DNA of 64,000 bases from Cryptomeria japonica (taxonomy: Eukaryota; Streptophyta; Pinopsida; Cupressales; Cupressaceae). The notes under the pieces were generated by a model. It made no database searches, was not told the DNA's origin, and saw nothing but the letters and a program-made list of their open reading frames with translations. This document shows positions 9,904 to 20,647 of the stretch, piece by piece; within the stretch, counting starts at the first letter, position 1; every line of letters begins with the position of its first letter. The position numbers and the translations under genes were made by a program. The DNA is taken from the NCBI RefSeq assembly GCF_030272615.1, contig NC_081410.1, positions 127,581,140 through 127,645,139 of the forward strand, read 5' to 3'.

Positions 9904-11007
9904 ATGATGAAGAGGGAAGGTCCAAAGTTCAACGGAGATAATTTCAGTATATGGAAAGACAGAATCAAGATATACATCAGAAGCATGGGTGCTCAACACT
10001 GGAGCTATGCTGAGAATGCCTATGTTGCTCCTACTGGTACTCTCATCGATGACCAAAAGAGAGAGATGCAGGAGAATGGGCAAGTCATGGAAGCCCTAAT
10101 TAGTAGTTTATCTGACATTGAGTTTATTGATGTCCAAGATAAAGTAAATCGCAAAGAAGTATGGGATACTCTTGAAAATATCTATGGAGGTGATGAGCAT
10201 GTAAAATAGGCCAAGAAAGAAATCCTTAGAGGGAAGTTTGAAGACATGAGGATGGTTGAAGGTGAGACCATTCAACAGTATGGGATAATAATCAAAACTG
10301 TTGTCGGAGATATCAAGAGTGCGGGTGGTAAAATAGAAGATTCCACTGTGGTAAGAAAAGTTCTGAGATCCTTGTTACCGGTCTATGTAATAAGGGTTGC
10401 TGCTATTCAGGAGCTGAAATCAATAGACAAGACTGACGTATCCCTAGACTCCATCATTGTAAAGTTGACAGCTTATGAGCTAAATACTTTTGATGGCAGT
10501 GTTCAAAAGACTGAATCAACTTTTAAAGCTTCTGTTGTACCATCCAGAAAAGGAAAAGAAGCAAGCACCAGTGGTGAACTAAGACAGAGCAGAGAAATGG
10601 ATGATGAGGAGTTTCTGATGGAATTTGAAGCTCTTCTTGCCAGGAAACTTTCTAAAGGAACCGGTAAATACAGAGGTAAGCTCCCTTTGAAATGCTTTTC
10701 TTGTAACAGGATAGGACATATTGCTATAAATTGTCCTAATTGTGAAAACAAGGACAAACCAGAAAGGATCAAGAAATTCAAAGGAGGAAACCAGAGAAAC
10801 TATTTTGTGGCAGTTGATGAAGGTGTCACAGATGAGGAATCAAAAGATGAAGAAAATAAAGATATCGTGTTTGTTGTTGTCAGGGAAGATGTGTCAAACA
10901 AGAAGGCTCTTGTCTCCCACTTTGATAATTCCAATGAGTGGATTATTGGCAGTGGTTGTTCTCACCATATGACTGGTGACCAGAGCAAGTTTCTATCCTT
11001 GGAATAG
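9904..11007 (+). pseudogene. copia-2 Gag and start of protease
   Basis: The frame starts at ATG 9904, 57 bp after the PBS. The N-terminal part is a helical copia capsid, beginning with GPKFNGDNFSIWKDRIK. A CX2CX4HX4C zinc knuckle (CFSCNRIGHIAINC) is at about 10,696, followed by an acidic linker. The protease signature near 10,953 reads GSGCSHHMTG where the family has DSG, so the catalytic aspartate is lost (GGC replaces an Asp codon). Stops are at 10207 (TAG) and 11005 (TAG), with the frame unchanged across both. Gag would package the RNA and the protease would cleave the polyprotein. This copy is inactive. Confidence 0.93.
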
Positions 11008-12507
11008 TATGATGGTGGTGTGGTTCGCTTTGTTAATGATGCACCATGTATGGTCAAAGGCAGAGGGTCCATCTCTCTGAATGGAAAGAGTAGTGCTAAC
11101 AATGTGTGTTGGTTTGATGGTCGCAGACACAACCTTCTGAGTGTTGCCTAGCTGAATGATAGTGGTCTCATTCTAGAATTCAAGAATGGAGTGTGCAGAA
11201 TCAATAGAAAGAATGGTCAATTGGTGGCCACCAGCATGTAGACAAAAGGTAACCTATTTCAGTTGAATGCAAATATTAGTACATGTCTTATGGCCAAGTT
11301 TGATGACAGCTCGATATGGCATAGGAGACTCTGCCATGTAAACTTTGATAACATTGTGAAGGCCAGTAAGATCAAGGCAGTTAGAGGGTTGTCGATGCTA
11401 AGCAAACCGGAAAATACCTTGTGCAGAGAGTGTCAACTAGGGAAAATGTCTTCCTCAACCTTTAAAGGTAAACCTTTCACTGCTGAAAATTTACTTGATC
11501 TTGTGCATACTGATTTGTGTGGTCCTATGAAAACTAGGAGTGTGCAGGGAGATAGGTACTTCATGATTCTCACTGATGACTACTCAAGAATGATGTGGGT
11601 CACATTCTTGAAAGATAAGTCTGAAGCTTTTGGAAAGTTCAAAGTTTTCAGAGCATTAGTGGAGAAGGGAAGTGGTAAAAGGATCAAATGCCTTAGAACT
11701 AATCAAGGAGGGGAATTCACTTCCAGTGAATTCAACAAGTACTGTGAAGAACACGGCATCAAGAGGCAACTATCTGCCCCCCAGACTCCATAGCAAAATG
11801 GCCTAGCAGAGAGAAATAACTGGATTGTGGTTGAAGCAGCAAGAACAATGTTGATCCAAGGAAAGGTTGCTCACACATTTTGGAGAGAAGCGGTGAGCAC
11901 TGTTGTTTACACAATGAACCAGGTACTCATCAAGAAAGGTAAGGACAAAACTCCTTATGAGTATTGGACTGGTAAGACACCTATGGTTAGCTACTTTAGA
12001 GTGTTTGGTAGCAAATGTTACATCAAGAGAAGTGAACACCAGAGAAAATTTGATGCAAAATGTGATGAGGGAATATTCCTAGGGTATTCTACCAAGAGCA
12101 AAGCTCTAAAGTGTTTCAATAATAGGACTCAGAGAATTATGGAAAGCATCAATGTGAGAGTTGATGAAACCTCTGAGAAAATTGAGGAAATCGGCAGTAA
12201 GCAAGCGGTAAATGAACTGGTAGTAACCTTCTGGGAACCGGTTGCTTGTCAACCAAGTACCAATAACAGTGTTCCTACACCGGTAGATGTAGATGAAGAT
12301 ACTGATGGAGAAGAGGATGAAGAAGAAAAGCAAGAGGAATCTGTTAAGACCATTACTCGGTATGTCAAGCTAAATCATGATCCTAAGCAGATCATAGGTG
12401 ATAAGGATGCAAGAATTCTTACAAGAAGAAAGGTCAGAGAAAACTCATGTATGATCTCTGAATTTGAGCCAAAATTATTCAAAGAGGCACATAAATATGA
12501 AGACTAG
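11008..12507 (+). pseudogene. copia-2 protease end and integrase
   Basis: The same frame continues from gag. A GAG-pre-integrase HHCC module (WHRRLCH... CRECQLGK) spans about 11,300-11,440. The integrase core has HTDLCGP near 11,505 and TDDYSR near 11,570. The block LRTNQGGEF near 11,690 has Asn where the second catalytic Asp of the DDE triad belongs; copia-1 keeps Asp there. The motif GLAERNN near 11,800 supplies the glutamate. An acidic hinge (about 12,270-12,340) leads to reverse transcriptase. TAG stops lie at 11149, 11239, 11791 and 12505. No frameshift is seen. Integrase would join element DNA to the host; this copy lacks a catalytic residue. Confidence 0.92.
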
Positions 12508-13996
12508 ATCAAGGCAATGGAAGAGGAACTTGACCAAATAGAGAAAAATGGTACATGGTCTTTGGTACCCAGATCGGAACATAAAAATGTCATTGGTACC
12601 AAATGGGTTTTCAGAAATAAGCTGAATGAGGATGGCACAATGATTAGAAACAAAGCCAGATTGGTGTGTAAATGATATGCCCAAGAAGAAGGAGAAGACT
12701 ATGGAAAAACCTTTGCTCCTATAGCCAGATTGGAAGGAGTTCGTATGCTTCTTGCATATGCAGCTTTTAAAGGATTCAAAGTATATCAAATGGATGTAAA
12801 ATTTGCATTCCTAAATGGTGTACTTGAAGAGGAGGTGTATATAGAACAACCAGATGGGTTTTCCCTATCTGAAGATAGTGACATGGTATGTAGGCTACAT
12901 AAAGCCTTATATGGTCTAAAGCAGGCACCTAGAGCTTGGTATGAACGTCTGCACTCCCATCTTGTGAAAATTGGATTTGAGAGAACAAGTGAAGATAGCA
13001 ATATCTATTTGAAATCTGAAGGAGATCAGATTCTGATCTGTGAGGTATTTTTTGATGACATTATCTTTGGTGGAGATGACAAGTCATGAGTTTGCAGATG
13101 AGATGAAGAAAGAATTTGAGATGTCACTCATAGGGGAGATTAACTTCTTCATTGGACTACACATTCAGCAGATGAAAGATGGAATCTTTATCACTCAATC
13201 CAAGTATGTCAAAGAGGTGTTGAAGACCTTTGGCATGGAAGAAAGCAAACCGGTTGGTACACTGATGGTGACCGGCTGTAAACTATCCAAAGAGGATGAC
13301 TCAGCATTGGTCAATGAGAAGGAATATCGATCAATGATTGGTAAGTTGCATTATGTAGTGCATAGAAGACCGGATATTGCACATGCAGTTGGCATCACTG
13401 CGAGGTTCCAGAAAAGTCCAAGAGAATCCCACTTGGTTGCAGTCAAGCGGATTCTTAGGTATCTAAAGGGAACTATTGATTATGAGTTGAGGTATCCATA
13501 TAGCAATGATTTCAACTTGAAAGTATTCACAGATGCTAATTGGGCAAGTAATGTGAACGACCGAAAGAGCACAACTGGTGGTGCATTCTTTCTCGGTGGT
13601 AGACTGGTTTCATGGATGAGTAAGAAGCAGAATTGTATCTCTCAGTCTATAGCAGAAGCAGAGTATGTTGCAGCTTTCATGAACTACACTCAGACAATCT
13701 GGATGAAGCATATACTAAATGGCTTCAAAGTTCTTGTATCTAAACCGGTAAGCATATTTTGTGATAACACCAGTGCTATCAATATTTCAAAGAATATGGT
13801 TTTACATTCTACAACCAAGCACTTTGAGCTTAAATATCATTTCTTGAGGGAAAAGGTTCAGAACAAAGAGATTGCACTGGAACATGTTTCCAGTAAGGAG
13901 CAGTTTGCAGACATATTCACCAAGCCTCTCCCAAAGGCTACATTTATGTACTTAAGAGGTGAATTAGGGGTACTACCCCTTCAGGAGGAGAACTAA
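12508..13996 (+). pseudogene. copia-2 reverse transcriptase and RNase H
   Basis: Reverse transcriptase motifs are clear: [13 protein letters not shown] near 12,602, VYQMDVKFAFLNG near 12,781, GLKQAPRAWY near 12,913, and the catalytic FFDD near 13,048 (this lineage seems to use F-x-DD; copia-1 has FIDD). TGA at 12673 breaks the CKGYAQ-type motif. A frameshift at about 13,083, equivalent to two missing bases, moves the frame. The rest (13,090-13,996) is open through RNase H, with its acidic residues in FTDANWA, AEAEYVA and CDNTSAI, and ends after FADIFTKPLPKA. RT and RNase H would copy the RNA into DNA. Confidence 0.94.
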
Positions 13997-14074
13997 AGGT
14001 ATTTTCTCCACATTAGTCAGGTATTTCATAGTCATTTTTTTTCTCTCAAGATTGATGTGTTGAAGGATGCTACT

Positions 14075-14243
14075 CCTCAGGGGGAGCAGCATAATGGAAC
14101 AAGGAAGCTTGTGCCTCCACTTTGGCATTGTTGTCAAAGGGGGAGAAGATGTGAAGCGGTGAAGATATCTACAGAAATTGGGGGAGAAGATGTCAAGCGG
14201 AGAGATATCTTTGTATATTGCCATCAATGCCAAAGGGGGAGAT
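14075..14243 (+). promoter_or_regulatory. copia-2 serial PPT-like tracts; functional PPT at 14,232-14,243
   Basis: Four G-rich purine tracts occur between the stop codon and the LTR. The last, AAAGGGGGAGAT, abuts the LTR and follows TTGCCATCAATGCC. The others (about 14,079, 14,137 and 14,180) resemble it. Confidence 0.85.
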
Positions 14244-15705
14244 TGTTGGCATTATGTGAACCGGTATGAGGACATGATGACATTGTATGTTGTCATTGAT
14301 GTCAATATGTTGAAGAGAGAACCAGTATGTTATCAAGAACCGGTATATGTGTCAAAGTGAAGCGTTATGGTTGTTCAAGATGAACCGTCATGTTGGTATG
14401 AGAACCGGCACATGGAAGCTTTGTATGACTACCAGTTGGTAGTCTCAATGTCAGGGTTTCCAGTTGAAGTGCTTCAAGCCTATGTGACTCAACCAGTGAC
14501 TTTGTGTGATGAGTTAGCTTTGTAACGAAGAACAGATCGTGTTGCCACGTCAGCCTTGTGCACGTGAAGGATCTTGCATGAAGGAGATTTTTCCTATCTA
14601 CCTTGGGAATGTGCGAAGTCTGTAAATGGTGAAAACACTTGATGGGTTATCAGCCACCATGAAAGCGGTGGAAAATGAAAGATGGAGAAAGTCTTGAGAT
14701 CGATTCAAGACTGTTGCATTTAATGCAATATGCTCAACGGTTAGGATTGAACCGTTTGAATTGCTTGACCTAATAGGTTTAGGGTTTAGGGTTTATGCTA
14801 CCGACCTATATGTTTCCTATAAAGTCAACGTTGTGTTTCTTTCTGAAGTTGTTGGCAAAAGTTGTGTGTGAGTATCCAAGTGAAGAGATACGTGATTCTT
14901 GCCATACCAAAGGAGAGAAGTGATACCTGCAAAGTGTAAGTGCCGAAGGTGAAGAGGAGCTAAAGCGGATCTGCATTATCATTGAGTGTTGTTACCAGAT
15001 CATTGTAATACCTATTGATCTTTAACCACTTCAACATTTGAGAAATCCCTTAACAGGGTAGCCTTAACCGGCTTACTGTAAATCCTTTAACAGGGTGACT
15101 CAAAACTATTGAGTTCTTGAAATCCTCCAACAAGGTAATCTTTAACCAGGTTTAAGCTTTAACCGAGTATTCTAGCCATCCCTTAACCGGGTGATCCCTA
15201 ACAGGATCGGTTCCTAACAGAACCTATTGTATCAGTTTCTAACCGGACAAGGCTCTTAACAGAGCGGACTTCTAAAGAGTTCAAAACATCTTGTGGGTAT
15301 TCATTCCCACCGTGGTTTTTCCCAGTTGGGTTTCCACGTGAAAGTATGTGTGCCATGTATGATGTTTTCATGTGATGGTTGAGTGTCTTATGTTTCATAG
15401 TAAAACATGTTGAACTAGTTGTTATTATGTTTTTGATGATAAATTACCTATTCATGCACTAGGGTGAAATGGAAATGAAGCATTAGACTGTATGAAAGGA
15501 TAAGTGTCAACCGGTTTATGCTTGTCTCAATTACTTTGGGTTTTGCTAGTTGTACTTTGTTTAAGACCAGTGTTACTGTTTGCTTGCGAAAGCAAAGTGT
15601 CTGCTGACAAACCGGTTTTAGGAATGTGTTTTTGTTTGTACTGATTCAACCCCCCCCCCCCTCTCAGTACCAGTTTGGTACTATCCGTTCATCATTGAGT
15701 TATCA
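14244..15705 (+). repeat. copia-2 3' LTR
   Basis: The same ends as the 5' LTR. It carries a short telomere-like run (TTTAGGG units at about 14,776-14,796) where the 5' LTR has one unit fewer, and a longer TTAACMGGGT-type array at 15,045-15,260. Confidence 0.96.
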
Positions 15706-15710
15706 ATGTA

Positions 15711-16247
15711 ATGTGCGAATAATGTAATACCATTTAGGCAAATGATTTGGTCGATCATTGGAGATCGAATTGGGTTTATGTAAGAGGATTTAGTCCTCCA
15801 GTATTGAGCTTAACTGGAACTGTATTCAGGCATAGGAGATGATATCTTTGCAGTTCAATCATTTCTCTGGATTGTAGTCTGGATTTCTATGTAGTCAATG
15901 AGACTCCTTTTGTGATGAGCAATGCACTCTAGGTTGTTGGTCTTCCTGCAAGTGCAGGCCCCTCAATTGTAATTCACATACTTATTGCAGAAGTATTAAT
16001 TGACTATGGGTAGGCTTCCCACCATGGTTTTTCCCTTTACCTGGTTTTCCATGTATAAATTTTGGTGTCATGTGGATGTTATTTATTCTCTGATTATTAT
16101 TTATGCTTAATTGGTCTATCTGTTAGTCCAATATTTGGTTTAAGCATTCTGGTATTAAAAGTTTTAATTGCTAAATATTTTGGTAATCTGAGACAACTGA
16201 TTCACCCCCCCCCCCAGTTGTCTTCCAGTTATTTGAACTATCTAACA
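15711..16247 (+). mobile_element. copia-1 3' LTR, right part
   Basis: This resumes the LTR broken by copia-2 and ends TATCTAACA. It includes the LTR-end modules shared by neighbouring families (a CCCACCATGGTTTTTCCC block and TTCACCCCCCC). Gypsy-A coding sequence starts at the next base. The candidate TSD partner (CGGTT at 16,248) has no mate in the window because the 5' end of copia-1 is missing. Confidence 0.85.
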
Positions 16248-18410
16248 CGGTTCACATCGGCAAAGAATGAAGAACTGAATAGACAAGTGCATGAGCTCTT
16301 TAAAAAAGGTTTGATCAATAAGAGTCTGAGCCCATGTGCAGTACCAGCAATATTAGCACATAAGAAGAATGGAGAGTGGAGAATGTGTACTGAAACAAGA
16401 GCAATAAACAAGATCATAGTGAAATATCGGTTTCCTTTGCCTAGGATGGATGACATAATGGACTATTTGAGTGGAACAAAATAATTTACAAAGATAGATT
16501 TGAAGAGTGGATATCATCAGATCGAGATTAGAGAAGGTGATGAGTGGAAGACAACATTTAAGACAAAAGAAGGACTATATGAATGGTTGGTGATGCCTTT
16601 TGGATTGACTAATGCACCGAGTACTTTCATGAGGTTGATGAATGAGGTGTTGAAGAAATTCTTGGGTAAGTTTGTTATTGTGTACTTGGATGACATTTTT
16701 ATTTTCAATAAAACAAAAGAGGAGCATTTGTTGTAGTTAAGACAAGTTTTCCAAACATTGAGAGAAGAAAAGTTGTTGATCAATATCAAGAAGTGTACTT
16801 TCATGAAGGATGAGTTAGTCTATTTAGAATTTGTGATATCTAAGGATGGTTTGAAGATGGACCCTAAGAAAGTGAAAGCCATGGTTGAGTGGCCTACACC
16901 AGAAAGCATTGGGGAGATAAGAACATTTCATGGATTGGCTAGTTTTTACCAGAAGTTTATCAAAAATTTCAGTTCAGTTTGTAACCCTATGACTAAGACC
17001 ATGAGAGGAGATTGGAAGGAAATCAAGTGGACCACTGGAGCAAACAAAATTTTTGAATTGTTGAAACAGAAAGTGATTGAGCAGCCCGTGTTAGCTCTAT
17101 CAGATTTCAATAAAGTATTTCAAGTGGATTGTGATGCAAGTGGAACAGTAATAGGAGCAGTCTTGAGTCAAGAAGGGAGAGCAGTAGCCTATTTCAGTGA
17201 GAAATTGAATGACGCCAAGAAGAGATATTCAATGTATGTTCAAGAATTTTATGTCATAATTCAAGCCTTGAAGAAATGGAGACACTACTTGTTGCCTAAG
17301 GAGTTTGTGTTGTATACAGATCATCAAGCTTTGTAGTATTTGAACAATCGGAGTAAGTTGAATCAAAGACATATGAGATGGGTAGAATTCTTACAGAATT
17401 ACACCTTTGTGTTAAAGCATAGAAATAGAAAATCTAACAAAGTTGTTGATGCATTGAGTAGTACAAGGAGTGTGTTGACCGAAATGAGAGTGACAATATT
17501 AGGTTTTGAAGATTTGAAGACCATGTATGATGAAGACCCGGATTTTGCAGAACCTTGGAAAGCATGTAGAGAACCGGTTATGGTTGATAGAAACAAATTG
17601 TTGGATTACTTCATCCAGGATGGAATGTTATTCAAGGGAGTTCATTTGTGCATACATAAGAGTTCCATGAGAGAAAACTTGATAAAAGAGAAACATAGTG
17701 GAGGAATAGCTGGACATTTTGGCATTGACAAAACAATTGCATTGGTGAGTGAGCAGTACTTTTGGCCCCAGATTCATAAGGATCTTAAGAGATATGTGCA
17801 TATTTATAGAGTTTGTCAAGTGGCAAAGGGTAGTAGTCAGAATGTGGGACTGTATAAACCTTTGACAGTACCGCTAAGACCTTGGGAGGATATAAGCATG
17901 GATTTTGTACTTGGATTGCCTAAGAGACCAAGAGGGAATGATTCTATATCTGTGGTAGTGGATAGATTTTTGAAGATGTCTCATTTCATACCTTGTAGGA
18001 AGACATCAGATGCATTGCATGTAGCAGACCTATTTTTCAAGGCAGTGGTGAGAGCATAGTTTCAGACAGAGAAACTTAGTTGGCTATTTTTTGAGAACAC
18101 TTTGGAAGAAAATGAAGACAGATTTGAAGTTCAGATCTACTTTTCATCCACAGATTGATGGACAGACAGAAGTTGTTAACCGGAGTTTGATAAATTTATT
18201 GATATGTTTAATGGGAGATAAAACTGGAAGTTGGGATTTGATCCTTGCACAAGAAGAGTTTGCCTACAAAAATTCAATGAATAGAAGTACCGGAAAAATG
18301 CCTTTTGAGATTATTACTAAAGTACACCCTAAAGGAATTTCATAATTGAGAGACATTAGCAAGGAAGACTGGAAGAGTTTAGAAGCAGAAGATTTTGCAG
18401 ATCACATGGC
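16248..18410 (+). pseudogene. gypsy-A pol: RT, RNase H, integrase (chromovirus), 5' truncated
   Basis: A Ty3/gypsy pol that starts inside RT, exactly at the copia-1 LTR end. One frame runs to 18,059. RT has SPCAVPAILAHKKNGEWRMC near 16,330, [12 protein letters not shown] near 16,596 and an intact YLDD near 16,684. RNase H has VDCDASG near 17,125 and YTDHQAL near 17,317. The integrase zinc region has HSGG...H near 17,697, but the first Cys of the pair is Tyr (YRVCQ near 17,806). The integrase core has DFVLGLPK near 17,905. Stops are at 16482, 16734, 17334 and 18057. About 30 bp is lost and the frame changes near 18,057; another stop is at 18343. The frame is then split by a solo LTR at 18,416. 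It is the same family as E on the other strand. Confidence 0.93.
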
Positions 18411-18415
18411 ATCAT

Positions 18416-19325
18416 TGTTGGCATTATATACTCAGATGAGAAAGGTGGATGTTGTCATTGATGGCAACAAGGTTCCACAGGTGCAACCGGCCATAGACTT
18501 CACCTACTGGCACCGGCAGACACAATAAGGCTTATTAACACCAACATCTAGTTTATACCGAGAGAAGATTATACCGGCATTCCAGGTCGTCTTGACAATA
18601 AGTATTATTTATGCGAAATAAATTGTAATATAAATTATAATTGTATGGCCGACATGTTGTATTGTAAAGACTCATATATTTATGAGTTCTTGTAGGTCAT
18701 TTAGAAAGAAGTAAGCGATAATATGAGATAAGATAGGATATGATAGCGAATAGTTGTATATGCATTTTGATGTGTTTATTTTGGAGCAAATAAGAAGCAG
18801 AGTAGAGTGAAGACTATTCTGTATAAGCAAAATCATTTGAAAGCATACCGACTAGGGTTTTTAGTAGAGGCAGAAGCAGTATCAGACAGAGCACAACAAC
18901 GAACTCATCCAACATTTTGATTCAAGTTGTAAGAATTCATTTTATGTTTTCATCAATGTGATGTTGTAGTCAGTGAGACTCAACTTTTGTTGTTGAGCAG
19001 TGAGCTACAGGTAGTTGGCCTTCCTGCATGTGCAGGCCCCTTTTGTACTAAGTAATATTTATTCATATGGTCAATGAATAAATATTGTGGGTCACAAATC
19101 CCATCGAGCTTTTTCCCTTACCGGGTTTCCTCACCAAAATATTTGTGTTATGGTGTGCATTGATGTTGATTCCTTTGCTTCTCTTTACTACATTATTGTT
19201 TTCTTACCGGCATATTAATCTCAGTTACAGAATTATAAATAAGTTTAAATCTTTCATTTACCGGTCAGACACTAATTCACCCCCCACCCCTCTCAGTGTC
19301 TTTGGGATTAATCAATTATCTAACA
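18416..19325 (+). mobile_element. Solo LTR in gypsy-A, TSD ATCAT
   Basis: It starts TGTTGGCATTATATAC and ends TATCTAACA, flanked by ATCAT at 18,411-18,415 and 19,326-19,330. Removing it restores continuous gypsy-A coding sequence, which confirms both ends. It belongs to the same LTR family as solo LTR I and is related to the copia-1 LTR. Confidence 0.95.
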
Positions 19326-19330
19326 ATCAT

Positions 19331-19833
19331 TGCATATTCAGGTTAAACAGCATTTGGAAGACATGAACAACAAATATAAGGAGAAGGCATATGAGAAGAG
19401 GAGAGATAAGCAATTTGAAGTTGGCGATGAATTGATGGTATATATGAGGAAAGAGAGATTTTCAGTTGGAACTTATAATAAGTTGCAAATGAAGAAGTTT
19501 AGACCCTATAAGATTTTGAGGAAGCTCACTTCTGGAAATGCATATGAAGTGGAGCTATCGGATATTTCACCTATATTCAACATTGCAGATCTTCATGAGT
19601 ACCATGAATGAGAATTTAGTGAGGATAGTGCTACAGACATGGAGGAACAATTGCCTCAGAAGGAACCAGATCAGATTGAAGAGATTTTGGACAGTAGGAT
19701 TGGGCGTAGTACCTGAAATAGTCAATACAAGGAATATCTTGTGATGTGGAAGGGCAGGGCAGTTGAAGATTCATCTTGGATTTCTCAGGGAGAGGTAAAC
19801 CACCTTGGTTTCCCTCTAACCCCAGCAAAGTGA
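19331..19833 (+). pseudogene. gypsy-A integrase C-terminus and chromodomain
   Basis: The frame continues from 18,410 across the solo LTR: the DNA-binding tail ([12 protein letters not shown] near 19,490, [14 protein letters not shown] near 19,568), then a chromodomain with EEILDSRIGRST and YKEYLVMWKGR (about 19,677-19,760) and EDSSWIS. Stops occur at 19609 and 19714, and the natural TGA stop is at 19831. Chromodomains steer insertion toward marked heterochromatin in chromoviruses. E has the usual Lys (LVKW) where this copy has Met (LVMW). Confidence 0.92.
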
Positions 19834-19845
19834 GAGGCTCACTTT
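19827..19845 (+). promoter_or_regulatory. Hairpin over the gypsy-A pol stop codon
   Basis: AAAGTGAG and CTCACTTT flank a 3-base AGG loop, and the pol stop codon lies inside the left arm. E keeps the same perfect arms at 35,904-35,922. Confidence 0.75.
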
Positions 19846-19864
19846 TTCATTAACCTGGGATGTT

Positions 19865-20647
19865 TGATGCAGGAGCATCCCCGGTTCATAGAAATCTTGC
19901 ATCAACCAAATTTTCCTTTATGTTTTGTTTTATGTTTGCGGTTTCAATTTTTCTTTCTGTGTGTCCCGATTTTGGCTCACTGGATCTCGTGGAGTTGGAT
20001 TCTACTTGAATACTTGATCATCTTTCTTGCTTTCAAACCGCATCGCAATTGGATCTTTACGACAAGATATCGCTACCAATTTCCATGACAATTTCTTGTC
20101 ACCACTTGTTCCTTTGTTATGAGTTGCCTGAGACCTATTCTGGTGATCTACTGGAACCCATTCTAAAGCTTGCGGAGCCTTGGGCATTGATTTCAATGTT
20201 CCCTGGCATGTGACTGACCTTCTACGTTTTATCCTTTGTATTTTCTAGAGGAATCTCTTGGCAGAGGCCGACCTTTGTTATTTTCATGTTAGGTCTTGTT
20301 CTTCAGGTTTTGATCCCTTTTGGGCCGACTAGATCTTTTGGATCGATATATATATATATACTTGTAATTATGCTTTAGAATGCAATAAATCAGAGAATCA
20401 GATAGCTAGATTGTGCATAGAAGATAGATCTTTCTATTCAAGGTCCCGGTTGTGACCTATTCTACCAGGCCTATGTGTCGATATGTTGTAACCCGGTTGT
20501 TACTGGTTGGATGTAATCAAACTTCATGCAATAAATCAATTTGTTCTGCATTGCCTCCATCATATCTTTGTGTTTTTGTTGTGTTTACTCTTGCTGACCG
20601 GTATGGATTGATCTCTTTGAGGTCCCTCCTCATCGGTGATTGCTTCA
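19865..20647 (+). repeat. gypsy-A 3' LTR
   Basis: It starts TGATGCAGGAGCATCC and ends GGTGATTGCTTCA, matching both E LTRs in reverse orientation (TGAAG...TGCATCA). It contains a short (TA)n near 20,347. Confidence 0.92.

Larger units (their letters stand above)
8467..15705 (+). mobile_element. copia-2, complete Ty1/copia element, TSD ATGTA
   Basis: A 7.2-kb element with a TG...CA 5' LTR (8,467-9,832), an initiator-Met-type PBS, a gag-pol frame, a PPT and a 3' LTR (14,244-15,705). It is flanked by ATGTA at 8,462-8,466 and 15,706-15,710. All parts are present and in order. The LTRs differ by scattered, mainly transition changes and by about 96 bp in length, so this is not a recent insertion. 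It cannot move by itself because of the stops and active-site losses described under its coding parts. Confidence 0.97.
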
